From Novakomyces olei (Eukaryota; Ascomycota; Novakomycetes; Novakomycetales; Novakomycetaceae), in the NCBI GenBank assembly GCA_016906335.1, contig JADEYG010000007.1, positions 1,566,001 through 1,630,000 of the forward strand: a stretch of 64,000 bases of DNA, given 5' to 3'. Of the stretch, positions 1-10,822 are shown one piece after another (within the stretch, counting starts at the first letter, position 1; each line of letters starts with the position of its first letter). The position numbers and the translations under genes were made by a program. The notes beneath the pieces were generated by a model. That model was not told the origin of the DNA and searched no databases. It saw only the letters and a program-made list of their open reading frames with translations.

Positions 1-231
1 GACAGACGAGATATATGATACACATGTTTAAATCATTAATTAACATAAAGTAGTGATAGTCAATCAAAAAGATAAAAGAATTTCCACGCTGTGCAAAAAC
101 CGAATATAAGAGTAGTGTAGACACAAGTCATCAAGAACGGCACGGTACAAAAAACTGCAAAACCCAGGATATTTTACGATGGTAGAGAGACCGTTGTAAT
201 AGTATGCAAGCCCATATAATATAGGCAGACT
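1..231. other. left edge, no gene seen
   Basis: AT-rich sequence downstream of the bZIP gene, which reads leftward. It probably holds that gene's 3' untranslated region. No coding or RNA feature is visible. Confidence 0.4.
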
Positions 232-1179
232 CTATCGCACGAGCGAGTCAAGCAGGTCGCATACTCGATCTATTTCTGCCGCCCATTCAGTAGCAGGATC
301 GAGTTCCTTTTGTACGGTAGGCGCTGCTGCCTTGTTTAACGTATCCTCAGCGCCTATTGATAGCTCATGTACTGAAAACACTTGGGGCGAGAAAGGCCCG
401 CTCCATCCAAGAAAGGGATTCCGGCAGCTGATCATAGCGTCCGCCGGGTTTGACGATACCGGTCCGAGGTCCGCACCAGAGACAGTACAAGAGGTGTCCT
501 GTGCCCCAGAGGCCAGAGGCCAGTCGTCAAAAGAGCTCATATTAGCACTCAAACTCAGATCTGCCGGGTTTATATCCTTGCGGGTATATTCGTATAGCCG
601 ATCATAGATACTTGTATCGGCAGACTTTTCGCTTTCTCCGACACTCGAAGCAGTCGGACTGCTTACGGAGCAAAGCTCCAACACTTGCTCAGGTGCATCG
701 TCCTCTGCCAGTTTCAAATCTTCATCAAACGAGTCCCATTCCCTCTTATCCTCACTCTTGACTGTGGAAGACGAAGGCAGATCCGGAGCCGGCGTCATAC
801 TGGAAGACGGCAAGTCCTGTGGCGAAGGTGGTGTGACCATTGACGGCTTTTGAGCCTTCAAACATTTAATCTCGAGTATTAGCCGAGAGTTTTCCTCGCG
901 GGCAGTTGCCAGCTGCTGTGCTAAATCCTTGGCAGAACTTGTCTGCTCCTTCACGAGCGATTCGAGATGGGAGATATACTCCTTTCTCCGTACACGAAAG
1001 TTCCGTGCCGATACTTTGTTACGCAACTGACGCCGTTCTCGCGCCGAGAGTTTAGGGTTCTCTGCTGCCGCTTCCAAGTCCGCGATTTCCGCTGCGGAAA
1101 TTGCTGTAGGCGACGGTGACCGGTGGCTGGAAGAAAAGGACGCTGGTGTGGAAACTGACTCTGCAGCTTTCAAAGCCAT
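232..1179 (-). CDS. bZIP transcription factor
   Basis: A nuclear DNA-binding regulator of 315 residues. The basic region lies at about residues 44-70 and carries the N-x2-S-A-x-N-F-R-x-R-R core typical of fungal bZIPs. A leucine-zipper coiled coil with heptad leucines follows to about residue 105. The remainder is Ser/Pro- and acid-rich, as expected of an activation region. The open frame extends 57 codons further upstream, but that part is AT-repeat translation. The ATG at 1179, which opens with MALKAAESVS, is the sensible start. The type resembles the Atf/Pap-like or general bZIPs of filamentous ascomycetes. I cannot assign a target pathway, and no neighbour suggests one. Confidence 0.85.
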   Translation of the reverse strand: MALKAAESVSTPASFSSSHRSPSPTAISAAEIADLEAAAENPKLSARERRQLRNKVSARNFRVRRKEYISHLESLVKEQTSSAKDLAQQLATAREENSRLILEIKCLKAQKPSMVTPPSPQDLPSSSMTPAPDLPSSSTVKSEDKREWDSFDEDLKLAEDDAPEQVLELCSVSSPTASSVGESEKSADTSIYDRLYEYTRKDINPADLSLSANMSSFDDWPLASGAQDTSCTVSGADLGPVSSNPADAMISCRNPFLGWSGPFSPQVFSVHELSIGAEDTLNKAAAPTVQKELDPATEWAAEIDRVCDLLDSLVR

Positions 1180-2162
1180 TAATTCCAAATGAATGAGCAA
1201 GGCCGGTAAGGACGGAAGTGTCTTTGTGAGCCGTTCGAGGGTGGAACAAGGGTAAGTTGTCAAGTGTGTATTGTATTTGAGTGTATTTAAATACGCAAAT
1301 ACAAATATATAAATACGAAAATATATAGATATAGATATATATATAAACATATGTAGACATATACGTGCGTGTAAATATGGTGTGGACTACGCTAGTGGTT
1401 ATCGTTGTATTAGCACATCGATCCTTAACGGACCGACCGTCTGTTGATTCGCCGATAGTATTATTAATAGAAAACCCTGTTCGAGAAGGATATAGAACTA
1501 AAGCCAAGTCTGCCTATCTGGTTACTTGTCACACGCAAGTAATACACTGATCTCCAAGCAATTTCAATTAACGAATCTTAGTCTGTTTATAATGTTAGAA
1601 AAAGGTTGTAATATGTGGAAATTTTTGGGCCGCTCGTAAGCAGCAAGTGGCAACCCGAGATTAACCCTTTGAGAATCTCGTCATCAAACTATCGCAGTTT
1701 TAGCGCTGTTTTGAAATAGTGTCAGTATTTGGTTTCGAAAAGGTTATTTGACTGCACAAGATTAGCGATTGCCACGCGCGCTGTATAAGACATGTATGCT
1801 TCGTATACACTGAGCAGTCGGTATAGGGCATAACATATAGCGTGTTGAACAAGTTCAGACAAGATATAATAATAATAATATTATTATTATTATTTATTAT
1901 TTATTATTCATTATTTATTAATTTATTAATTTATTAATTTATTAATTTATTAATTTATTAATTTATTAATTTATATACACAGGATGTCACACAAAACAGC
2001 GACACCTGCAAAGTGCCAAATTTCGTCCTGCTCTGTTTTATTCAACAAACAGGTACATATTTATTAGTTCTCTATACAAGACAATGCCAATGCTAAACTA
2101 ATCGCACACAAAGACCAAAATACAAACTCTGTGCGAGCCCGCCCGTAAACCCTAACCACCAT
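1180..2162. other. intergenic, AT-rich
   Basis: This stretch lies between the bZIP gene (reading left) and the 3' end of RPA190 (also reading left), so it is the bZIP promoter plus the RPA190 3' region. It holds a TA-rich microsatellite near 1300-1350 and a TTAATTTATTAA-type run at 1868-1973. An AACCCTAA motif sits near 2147, just beyond the RPA190 stop. No gene is visible. Confidence 0.5.
1868..1973. repeat. AT-rich tandem repeat (TTATTAATT-type)
   Basis: A run of TTA/ATT triplets passes into about seven copies of a TTAATTTA-like 8-mer. It is a simple low-complexity repeat in the intergenic region. Confidence 0.8.
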
Positions 2163-5100
2163 CTACCGATACCACGGGGTCAGGACATCAAAGCTGCCTG
2201 TCCCCAGTTCGGCTACTTTACCCATAACCAGGCTGGCGCTAGGGTTGTGCAGCACATCAGTGTCCCCGTAAAGGGCAGAGTGAGTAAGGAAGTGGCACGT
2301 CGTTTCAAAGCTCATTTTTGCAAAAGGGCTGACGTTTGATTCAAGGCCCATACGATTAAATGGCTTGTACCCACCTTCAAAGGTCATGTAATCCGCAATC
2401 AAACTCAAATGACGCATATCCACACCGATGCCATAAACGCCAAAGACGGCAGATATTTCCCGCACAATAGCATTACGAGCGGCCTCGACTCCGTACGTAC
2501 GCAAAATTGCGGCAATATCGTTTGAGTAAATGCTGTCCACGTCAACAACATCCGAAAACTCCCAAAGTCCGTGGAAATTGACCCCCTCAGTCGACATGTT
2601 TCTCGATTTATCCATCTCCGAGGCCGGTGGGGCGATAAAGGCTCGCGTAATTCCCGCCAGTTCTTGAATGACTGTCAGCTGACAAGCCCGTTCCACAAGC
2701 GAGACCATTAGCAGCTTCTCTGTGTCCAACGGGAACTCGAGATCAATACGGAACCATTCGCCAGTTTCGTCGTCAAATTCGAAATCACGAATGTTTCCAT
2801 ACTTTTCCCTGATCGCCCAGAGTCGTTCCCTATTAAACTTTTGTTTCTGCCGTTGCAATTTGGCTTTTGCTTGGGATTCATAGTAGTGCCCTGCATCCTC
2901 ATCCGAGTCCATATTCATATCAAAATCCTCTTCAGCTTCAGCTTCAGCTTCAGCATTTGCATTTGCATTTACATTGCTTTTACTTTGGCGAGCACCGACA
3001 GCTTCCCGGGACTCCTCATCCTCCGTATCCGTCTCATAGTCGTCCGATTCTTGTGCGTTTTTCATTACCGCCTTATCCTCCTCGTCAGGCCCCTCGTAGG
3101 AAGCAAAATGCTTGGACCGGCTGGCCATCTTCATATCGGTAGCGTCTCCGTCCCCTTCTTCTCCATCGTCTGCGCCCGAGTTTCTTGCAGTTGAGGCCTC
3201 GTCAATCGGCCGTACTGCCCGGCCAACAATATCCATATCGGCATCGCCTTCCGTGCCCTGCTCACCCGCCTCGGACCGCACTCCGTGTCCCGTTTTCTTT
3301 TTTTTCAGTTCGACATTAATCACTTTGAGTAGAGAGCGTATAAAGGCAGTCTTGGCCACTGCCTCAACATCCGCCGGCCGCACAGCAAATTCGTCACCAT
3401 ACTCTGCCGCAGTGTACAGCTGAATGTGGATGGAGTACGTTTTCGTTTGCTCCTCGCTCCCGTACCCTTGCACTCTCTCCTTAACCCTAACCCTATCCGT
3501 AATTTCAGACAGTTTAAGCTTGCTAATGTGCTTGCAAAAGGCTCTTGCCGCCCCGTCCGACGTTGTGGGCAGTAGTGGCAGAGTCATTGCCGGTGTCTGG
3601 ATATTTGCACTCGCTGTCATGACAATCTCACGCAGCCGTGGGATTCCAAGGGTGACGTTTTTCGCTCCGAAACCGGCAAAATGAAATGTGTTTAGCGTCA
3701 TTTGTGTGGAAGGCTCTCCCACAGACTGACTGGCAAGAATTCCCACCATCTCTCCAGGCTGAACCAGCGCTCGCTGGTACTGTAAATTCATAAGCGCCCG
3801 GAAATCTTTAGTAGGCATTGCGTGCTTACTCTGCACTGCCGCCCGTACTTTTTCCCGATCTTTTTCGTCAACAATAGTTTTATTATCATCAAGAGAATGG
3901 TCCTTTTCTCTTTCTCTTTCTCTTTCTCTTAGCCTTTGCCTTTCACCCTCTCTTTTACCAGCCTTGTGCTTGGCGATGAGCAAGTTGTGAGGGTTGGCTT
4001 CAATGTACTCCTCGATTTCATGAGCGAATGCCTCAGAGACGCTGCCCAGGTACCGGCTGGGATCGTACTTGTCCATTACAGGACTGTACTTGCCCGGTTT
4101 CCGGAGTGCCTTCTTTGACAGAGCCGGTGCAGTATCCGTGTCCACTTTCCTGACAACGTCGGCAATATTAAGGCGTGCCAGGAAAGCCTGGCTATTGGCG
4201 ATATTGAAATCGAACTTTGTCAGATACATTTGCCGTGTGACATCGAGGGAGTCGTCGCCATAGTGGAACTGAACGACAGAGTTGTCACTGTCCCTGACGG
4301 TGTTGTCATAGTGCACTTTAATGCCCTCCAAGTGCTTTATAAGGCAGCGCTGGAGGTACCCGGACCGAGAAGTCTTTACTGCCGTATCGATCAGGCCCTC
4401 CCTGCCGGCCATACAGTGGAAGTAGTACTCTTGCGGGCCGATACCCGTCAAGAACCGGCCGGAAATAAACCCACCGGCTTTAGCACTGGTGTCAAACGGA
4501 GGGAAAGACGGCAGAGTCTTGCCGCTCACCATCACTGGCACTCGCCTGCCTTCCAGCTCCTGCTGGCCGAGAAGGCAGGAGATTTGGGACACGTTCACGT
4601 TGCTGCCTTTGGCACCAGACACGGTCATTGCCTGCATATGGTTGTGTGGGAACTGCCTCAGCAGACCACTGGGCAGGCAGTCGTCAATAATCCTCGTCCT
4701 CAGCGGAGCCAGTTTCGTCTTGAATGCGGCATCAAGACCGGCCAGCTTTTCGTCGTCCCTCAGCACCTGCTCCATTCGATCAAGCAGTTCCCTGTCACCT
4801 TTTTCTACACCTAAACTGCCTCTGCCTCTGCCTCTACTTTTGTCTAAACTGCCTCTGTCTAAACTGCCTCTGTCTAAACTGCCTCTGTCTAAACTGACCT
4901 TGTCCAGTCCGACATAGTCCCGGCAGGCTTCAAAGCCGTAAGCGGCTGCGTCCTTGAGCAGCTCTGCCCGACGAGGATCGCCATACTCTGCGTCCAATCG
5001 CAGATCGTCCATACGGCACGTGAACCCACGCATCTGTAGAAACGTAGTAAACAGCCTTCCCAGCGTCGAGAGCAGTCGGCCCGCTGAGGCAGAGCCCCAT

Positions 5101-6414
5101 ACTTCATAGACAGCGTGGACCATTCCGTAAGCACTCGCCCCATACTGCGACTTGTCAAGGACTCCGTGCAAAAGCTGCCCATCGGCTATTAGCACTGACG
5201 CCTCCTCTGGGCCAGTCGGGCCCCAGTACTTGCTCCCGACTTTGGACTTTGAGGTGACATTTATGCCTGGCAGGTAAGTATTACTACTGTAGCTTTTGCT
5301 ACTGCTGTTGCTGTAACTATTGCTGCCCTGATCGTCTATACTGTCACTCCCGACACGAGGCCTTAGATTCAGCAGGATTGTTGAAACTACCTGCTTGCCC
5401 GTCCACAGCCGCACTGGCTTGTGGATAGCCGGCTCCATCAGCTGGATATAGCCTTCCCTCCCACAACTGCCATCGTCGAACCGGAGGGCAGAGCAGACGA
5501 GCTGCTGGTACTCTCTCCGGGAAAAGAACGTGTCCCTGCTCGTCATCCACACTCCGCTGACAATATGGTCCTGGATAAGCCCACGCAGAGGGTCGCCAGA
5601 GGTTGGGACGAGGTACTGCGAGTCCGTATTGGCCAGCAAGACTGCCTCTGCTCTGGCAGCCTCGTTCTGTGGGAAATGCATATTCATCTCGTCACCATCG
5701 AAATCGGCATTGTACGAGTTGCAGTTGGCATAGTGCATTCTAATCGTCTTTTCTCCCGGTAAAATGCGTGCTCTGTGAGCCATAATAGAGGGCTTATGCA
5801 GCGTCGGCTGACGGTTGAGAAGCAACATGTCCCCGTTCAACAGATGCCGCAGTACTTTTTTGTTTGTATTGCTTACACGGTGCATTGAATCGGCTCCCAT
5901 ATGCTGAGCTGCCGCTGAAGGCTGCAGCGTAAGCAGCTGATTGGCCAGGGCAGTTCTCTGCTCAACACTGAGCGTGGCCAGAGCAATTAGCGACCCCTCC
6001 TCATTCTGCACGTGAGAGGCTCCAGGCCACTTGAAGGGACCATTGATTACTGCCCTGCGCAGCTGCCCTACATTGTACTGCGTAACGGGTTCAGGGTACG
6101 TCAGTTTCATGGCGAATACTGGAGGCACTCCTATCTCGTTTGTCTCTATATAAGGATCGGGAGATATTACAGAGCGGGCCGCATAGTTGACCCGCTTGCC
6201 CATCATGTGCTTACGAAAGAGACCCTCCTTCTTCTCCAGCAACTGCTTGATTCCGGGCGGAGGTTCTTTGCCCTGAGGCATTACCTGCGGATTACGATTG
6301 CTGTCCAGGAAACTGTTGACCGCGTTTTGCAGGATTGTAAAGCTTGCGACCAGCTGCTGGACTATACGCTGGCGGGCCTGGCCTACTGACTTTTCGGCTT
6401 CAATACCCATCTCT

Positions 6415-6448
<34 letters not shown>

Positions 6449-7832
6449 TGTCCAGGTCTAAATCGTCAGAGGAAGCCAGCTGAGCGTTCAAGTCACGGAT
6501 TCTCTCACTTGCCAACAGCACTTTGCTCAGCATATCATTCTGCACATTTTCATGCACTTCGTCGCCCATCTTTGACGGCGGACGGAACCGGGTAGGCGTA
6601 ACCGCCAGCAAGTGAATAAAGAACCTGTCTGCCGATACTTCAATACCAGTCTGGCTGCCAGATTGGCTGCCGGCCTCGCCTTCTATCCCAAACAGTTTCC
6701 AGGCGTCCCGTCCACCGTAAAGAATATGCACTAGCCGCCTTTCGCTCCTAAACAGCCGTCGCAAATGGTTACGGGCTTCAGTGGTTGAAATAACCCTTGA
6801 GCCAGGAGCGTTCTTGTGCCTCAAGCTTGCCTTTTCTCCTTCAGTTTCCGCGACAAGGCCATTACTCGGCCCGTTGATTTCAGACTGAAAAACACTGGGC
6901 CTGTGCTTGCCCATGCCGTCCATCAGCTCTTGGTGCTTGGTGGGCAGCTTGTTTTCAAAAATTGTAACTGCTCCGTCCCGTCGTAGAGAGGGCGAAATGC
7001 CTCCACAGTTTTCACATCTTTTCCTCGATAAGATCAGTTTGAGAAAGTCTTTAATGCACTGCCGACGTTCCTCAAACAGCGCGCTTGAAAGCGTCTCGTC
7101 TTCGTCTCGCAGCTTTTTGGCAGCAAGTGCCTCCTCCACAAACTTTTCACGGCGCCTAATCAATGCTGAGCCATCTCGCACTTCATCCTCATCTGCCGCA
7201 CTTTCGTTCCCAGAATCCTGATCGCGTTTAGCCGCCAAAGTAGAATGTTCGGCAATGTGTATCTGATCAACAGCACTCGCCTCGAGCGACAGTCCTGCGC
7301 CCAATAACGTTAATTTGCAAATGTACCTATGCACCTCCGTTTTCAGCAGTCTGAAATGATGGCAGTAAAGGCACATGGACCGCATTAAATGGAACATTTG
7401 GCCGAAAAACATGGGATTGTACGCAGGAATGGGCAGGGAAATATGGCCAAAATGACCAGGGCAAAACCGTTCGTCCATCCTGCATGTTGCGCACCTGTAA
7501 CGTTAGACGGGAAAGTTCTAGAGGCAAGATTGCACCAAACCCACACGGGCCTAACTGGCACAAAGACACAGTAAAAAAAAAAGACTGAAAATTAAAAGGA
7601 TGCAAAAGCTGAGAGACGAAAGCGGCTGCGGAGGGGGTACTTACAACGATCCACGGCCAAGGTAGGGCCCAAGTGCCGTATCATATAGTCCGCCTGGTGT
7701 AGGGTGGCCAAGATTGTCAAGCAGCACAGGATTGTTGATTTCCTTTACAGAAATACGCCGTATTTCGTCCTGACTATAAAAGCCGAATTGTACACTTGAA
7801 ACCTCTGCGCCCACCGGCTGCGCAGTGTTCAT
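2163..7832 (-). CDS. RPA190: RNA polymerase I largest subunit
   Basis: The largest subunit of nucleolar RNA polymerase I, which makes the 35S pre-rRNA. It has two exons, 7645-7832 and 2163-7494, with a 150-base intron, and encodes about 1839 residues (the yeast protein is about 1660). The N-terminus MNTAQPVGAEV matches the family start; the frame extends further but only from a TTG. Splicing rebuilds the first zinc site, CATC followed by CPGHFGH, exactly across the junction. The catalytic loop NADFDGDEMN, which binds the active-site magnesium, lies near residues 658-667. The bridge-helix and C-terminal regions end normally. Extra length comes from low-complexity inserts: a polyQ tract near 414-424, a GSLDR repeat, an R/E repeat and a long acidic stretch. 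The gene is divergent from RTT109. Confidence 0.97.
3905..3939. repeat. TCTTTC microsatellite inside RPA190
   Basis: Six copies of a six-base TCTTTC-type unit. On the coding strand they read as alternating Arg-Glu, a charged linker insert of RPA190. Confidence 0.75.
4831..4895. repeat. 15-bp coding tandem repeat in RPA190
   Basis: About four copies of a 15-base unit (AAACTGCCTCTGTCT) on the plus strand. They encode repeated GSLDR on the minus strand. The number of units is a likely length polymorphism. The insert lies between conserved RPA190 blocks, so it is probably a surface loop. Confidence 0.8.
6416..6446. repeat. CAG/CTG polyglutamine tract in RPA190
   Basis: About ten CTG triplets on the plus strand, read as CAG on the coding strand. 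They give a run of ten glutamines near residue 414 of the polymerase subunit. Confidence 0.85.
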
Positions 7833-8263
7833 GGCGTCGGCACCAGTCAATTTTTTTCTCTCTATTATTTGTATAATATTCTTTTAATAGTCGTTGTATT
7901 AATCACTGATATATGGATTATGTGACAGGTCCCTTGTCAGCAAATAAGTATAGATTGTATTTGTAGATATATTCTGGTCTATATATAAATATATATATAT
8001 GTATACATATATATAAAGAGAGATATTATTTTTAGTTTTCAATTTGATAATAATCTCAATTATAATCTCAATTATATTTAATCATAATTTAATTATATTT
8101 AATTATAATTTAATTATATTTAATTATAATTTAATTATATTTAATTATAATTTAATTATATTTAATTATAATTTAATTATATTTAATAATTTAATTTTAC
8201 TATATATTTACGCGAAACTGATAGGCAATTGTAGTGTTGTAATGCTGTAATCGCAGGCGATTC
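7833..8263. promoter_or_regulatory. divergent promoter RPA190 / RTT109
   Basis: A 431-base spacer separates the two divergent start codons, so both promoters must lie here. It is extremely AT-rich, with a TATATA tract near 7985-8025 and a tandem AT repeat at 8044-8195. No RNA polymerase I-subunit promoter motif such as PAC is visible. Confidence 0.6.
8044..8195. repeat. 21-bp AT-only tandem repeat
   Basis: About six copies of a near-palindromic 21-base unit that alternates TTAATTATA and ATTTAATTAT. It occupies the RTT109 upstream region and may act as a nucleosome-excluding promoter element. Confidence 0.75.
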
Positions 8264-9373
8264 ATGCTGCAGTATGAAACGCTTCAGCGCAGCCTGGCGC
8301 GGTGCTTACCAAAAGGCGATACGCAGTACCGTTACACTTACGTGAAAAGCGCACAAAGACGGGCTAAAAGTGACAAAAAAAATGACAGAAAACCTGGCTC
8401 TAGACTGCTTCAAAACGCGACTGACCACCTGCTAGTCGTGTCGGCGAATGGTATAAACACCTTTGCCATCCAAATCACCTCCTACGAGTCTGAGGGCAAT
8501 GCGATTTTGTACATTGGCAAAGCAGATTCTTCCGGGTACGCGACTGGAGCTTCACGGTACAAGCAGATAGCGGCTGTGTTTATTACGTTTCTAGCAAACG
8601 AGAACGCGCAACGGTCAATCACCGTTTCGCTATTCGCTAAATCCCAAGGTCAGTACCTATTCCCCGGATCGGTAAAGAGCAAATCAAAACGTGTTTTGAG
8701 TGATGCGCAACTTGTTAAATGGTGGATCCGCGTACTGGATCTTGTACGGAGCGCAACAGCATCGCCCTCACAGGGTTTTCTCCTCATTCCCGGTCTGGAT
8801 TTGACTGAGCAAAGCCGGTACTTTAGCGCGTCCCCCCATCAGTGGCGTATAGGCCATGTGTGTGACGTCAAGGATGGGAAGGCAGCGGAGATTATCCCAC
8901 GGTTCCCGGACGATCCAAAGCATCGGTTCCTACTTGAGCTGGATCGGACGGGAGAGTCGCGGGATATGTCACTGGCCACGTTTTGGCAGCTCATGGCTCA
9001 CCGCCAGGAATGCTCGCTTGGGCGAATGGTGGGATTTATATCTATAAAATTTGAAAAGAAAGGGCCAATAGGGTCAATGCCGCATTGTGGCCTGTCGGAC
9101 AAGGATTACAAGCGTTTAATAGACGCAATGTACCACGGTGACTACTCGACCGTGGAGGATGCAGAATCAGCCTCTAAATATTTTGATAGCGTCATTGATC
9201 TGTACCGCGATCAGCCTGGTCTTGCCCTTGGCAGTGTTGAGGGCGAGTGGGAGGAGGGGCCGGTACCGGACGGCCATACTACCGGGGACGAGGCGAAAGC
9301 AAAACGCCCGCCTACCGTAGTCAACCAGCTGGCTGGAAGTCTTGTTCGCAAAAAGCCACGGAGGGAGTCGTAG
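8264..9373 (+). CDS. RTT109: histone acetyltransferase Rtt109 (KAT11)
   Basis: A fungus-specific acetyltransferase that modifies H3K56 (and H3K9/K27 with Vps75) on new histones before their deposition behind replication forks. The single 369-residue frame carries the family blocks in order. Around residues 85-110 is the LYIGKADSSGY block. Then come the SLFAKSQGQYLFPGS segment and the VKWWIRVLDLV motif near 165, with FLLIPGLD after it. The IIPRFPDDPKHRFLLELD block lies near 225. The family is typically about 400-440 residues, so this copy is a little short at both ends. The first ATG is at 8264. It shares its promoter region with RPA190. The tail is basic (RKKPRR), which could be a nuclear localisation signal. 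Confidence 0.92.
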   Translation: MLQYETLQRSLARCLPKGDTQYRYTYVKSAQRRAKSDKKNDRKPGSRLLQNATDHLLVVSANGINTFAIQITSYESEGNAILYIGKADSSGYATGASRYKQIAAVFITFLANENAQRSITVSLFAKSQGQYLFPGSVKSKSKRVLSDAQLVKWWIRVLDLVRSATASPSQGFLLIPGLDLTEQSRYFSASPHQWRIGHVCDVKDGKAAEIIPRFPDDPKHRFLLELDRTGESRDMSLATFWQLMAHRQECSLGRMVGFISIKFEKKGPIGSMPHCGLSDKDYKRLIDAMYHGDYSTVEDAESASKYFDSVIDLYRDQPGLALGSVEGEWEEGPVPDGHTTGDEAKAKRPPTVVNQLAGSLVRKKPRRES

Positions 9374-9686
9374 TGCTTTTTGTTTAAGTCCAAGCATGAT
9401 TAAAGCATTGGTTTTTCAAAAAAAAAAAAAAAAAAAAATTATATTCATTAGCACCTCTAGAGTTTTCTGTTTGGCAATGTCTCATGAAGCATAGAATTTT
9501 CGCGTCGACAATCAATTCTAGTAGGATTACACTAAGTATAATTCACAAAAATATATATATTTTGTAACGCGTATAATAATAATGTGTAATGAGTGTCATC
9601 CATTGTTCTATAATAAAATAATAATTTTGCTTATAAAATGGGAAAGCGTATTCTTTCGATAACACTTGTCGACATTGCAGACCAAA
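9374..9686. other. intergenic RTT109-SWC5
   Basis: The RTT109 3' region and SWC5 promoter. It contains a run of about 22 A residues at 9418-9439 and an ACGCGT hexamer near 9567. Nothing else is visible. Confidence 0.45.
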
Positions 9687-10586
9687 ATGGCCGACGAGCA
9701 AGAGACAAAACAAGCGCAGAAGGAGGAGAAATTTGTCAAAACTCAAGAGGCAGATGATGACGAGGAAGAGGAAGATGAAGATTTTGCGCCAGATGGAGGC
9801 TCAGAGGGTAATTCAATCTGATATTTATTGAATATTAATTGTTTGGTAGAAGACTCTTCAGCTTCAGACGAAGAGGCGGAGGAAGACAGGTACAAGCCGC
9901 CTGCGGAGGAGCCTGATATTCGGATAAGGACGCGAAGGCAACAGCAGTAAGTTTTTTCTGGTCTATTTGTTTAACAAAATACAGAGAGGAGGACAATGTT
10001 AAAGCTGCAGCTTTACCGGCAATGAACAAATCACGAGCTGATGAATTATGGGCAGAGCTTAATGCACCAGAGAAAAGTGTCGCTACTGAAACTCAAGGTG
10101 AAGGCAAAAAGCCGTCTGATAATGGCCCAAAGCAAGAAATGATAAAAATTGAACAAAAATACGTCTTTGCTGGGAGGGAGACAGTGTAAGTTTTGTAAAA
10201 GACTATGGTCGCTAACTTTTTCAAGGGAGACAAGACTAGTGCCTCGAGACTCTGCTGAGGGACAAGCTTATTTAGCAAAACAGAAGCAGCAGCAGGATGC
10301 TGCCTCTGCCGCTAGTAATGATACTAATCCTGCTTCTCGGTCAAATATGCGGAGGCCAAAGAAACGCGTTTCCCAGTTGGAGGCAAACGCAGCAGCTGCC
10401 AAGAGCCAGAAAGTGAATACTCTGGAAAAATCGCGGCTTGACTGGCTTGGATTTGTGGATAAAGAAGGGATATATGACGATTTAAGGCAGAAGAACAAGG
10501 ACGGATACCTTGAGCGTCAAGACTTTTTAAAGAGAGTGGATGCTAAACAGCATGAAAATTTACGGGATGACCGGCGTCGAAAATAG
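9687..10586 (+). CDS. SWC5: SWR1-complex subunit Swc5 (BCNT domain)
   Basis: A subunit of the SWR1 chromatin remodeller, which exchanges H2A for H2A.Z. Four exons, 9687-9807, 9850-9946, 9985-10185 and 10226-10586, join in frame to 259 residues. The N-terminal third is strongly acidic (a DDDEEEEDEDF run), as in Swc5 and CFDP1, and probably binds H2A-H2B. Conserved blocks follow: KSRADELWAELN, then KYVFAGRETV, then LVPRDSAEG built across the last junction. The C-terminal BCNT domain reads LDWLGFVDKEGI and GYLERQDFLKRVD. The introns are 38-42 bases, and the last has a clear GCTAAC branch point. The gene converges on the PPR gene. Confidence 0.93.
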
Positions 10587-10822
10587 CAGCTTAATATCTG
10601 GTCACCAGCACCAGCTGTAGTTTATGCGATAAAATGTATATAGACAAAAGTTTTTAAATATATTTATTTAAAATTTTATTTGTTTATTTTTGAAATATTC
10701 ATTTACTTCAAATGATCCCATGTAGTCCCTTTAATGCATGATATAAATTAAAATAGAATGCATATAAAAACGTAGTAGATACGTAAATCTAATTTTCCAC
10801 GTATTTTTTTGCGCTGGTCAAT

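Noticed and set aside
3112-6595. Many long plus-strand frames opposite RPA190
   Set aside because: Shadows of a conserved coding gene; none has family sequence or a promoter of its own.
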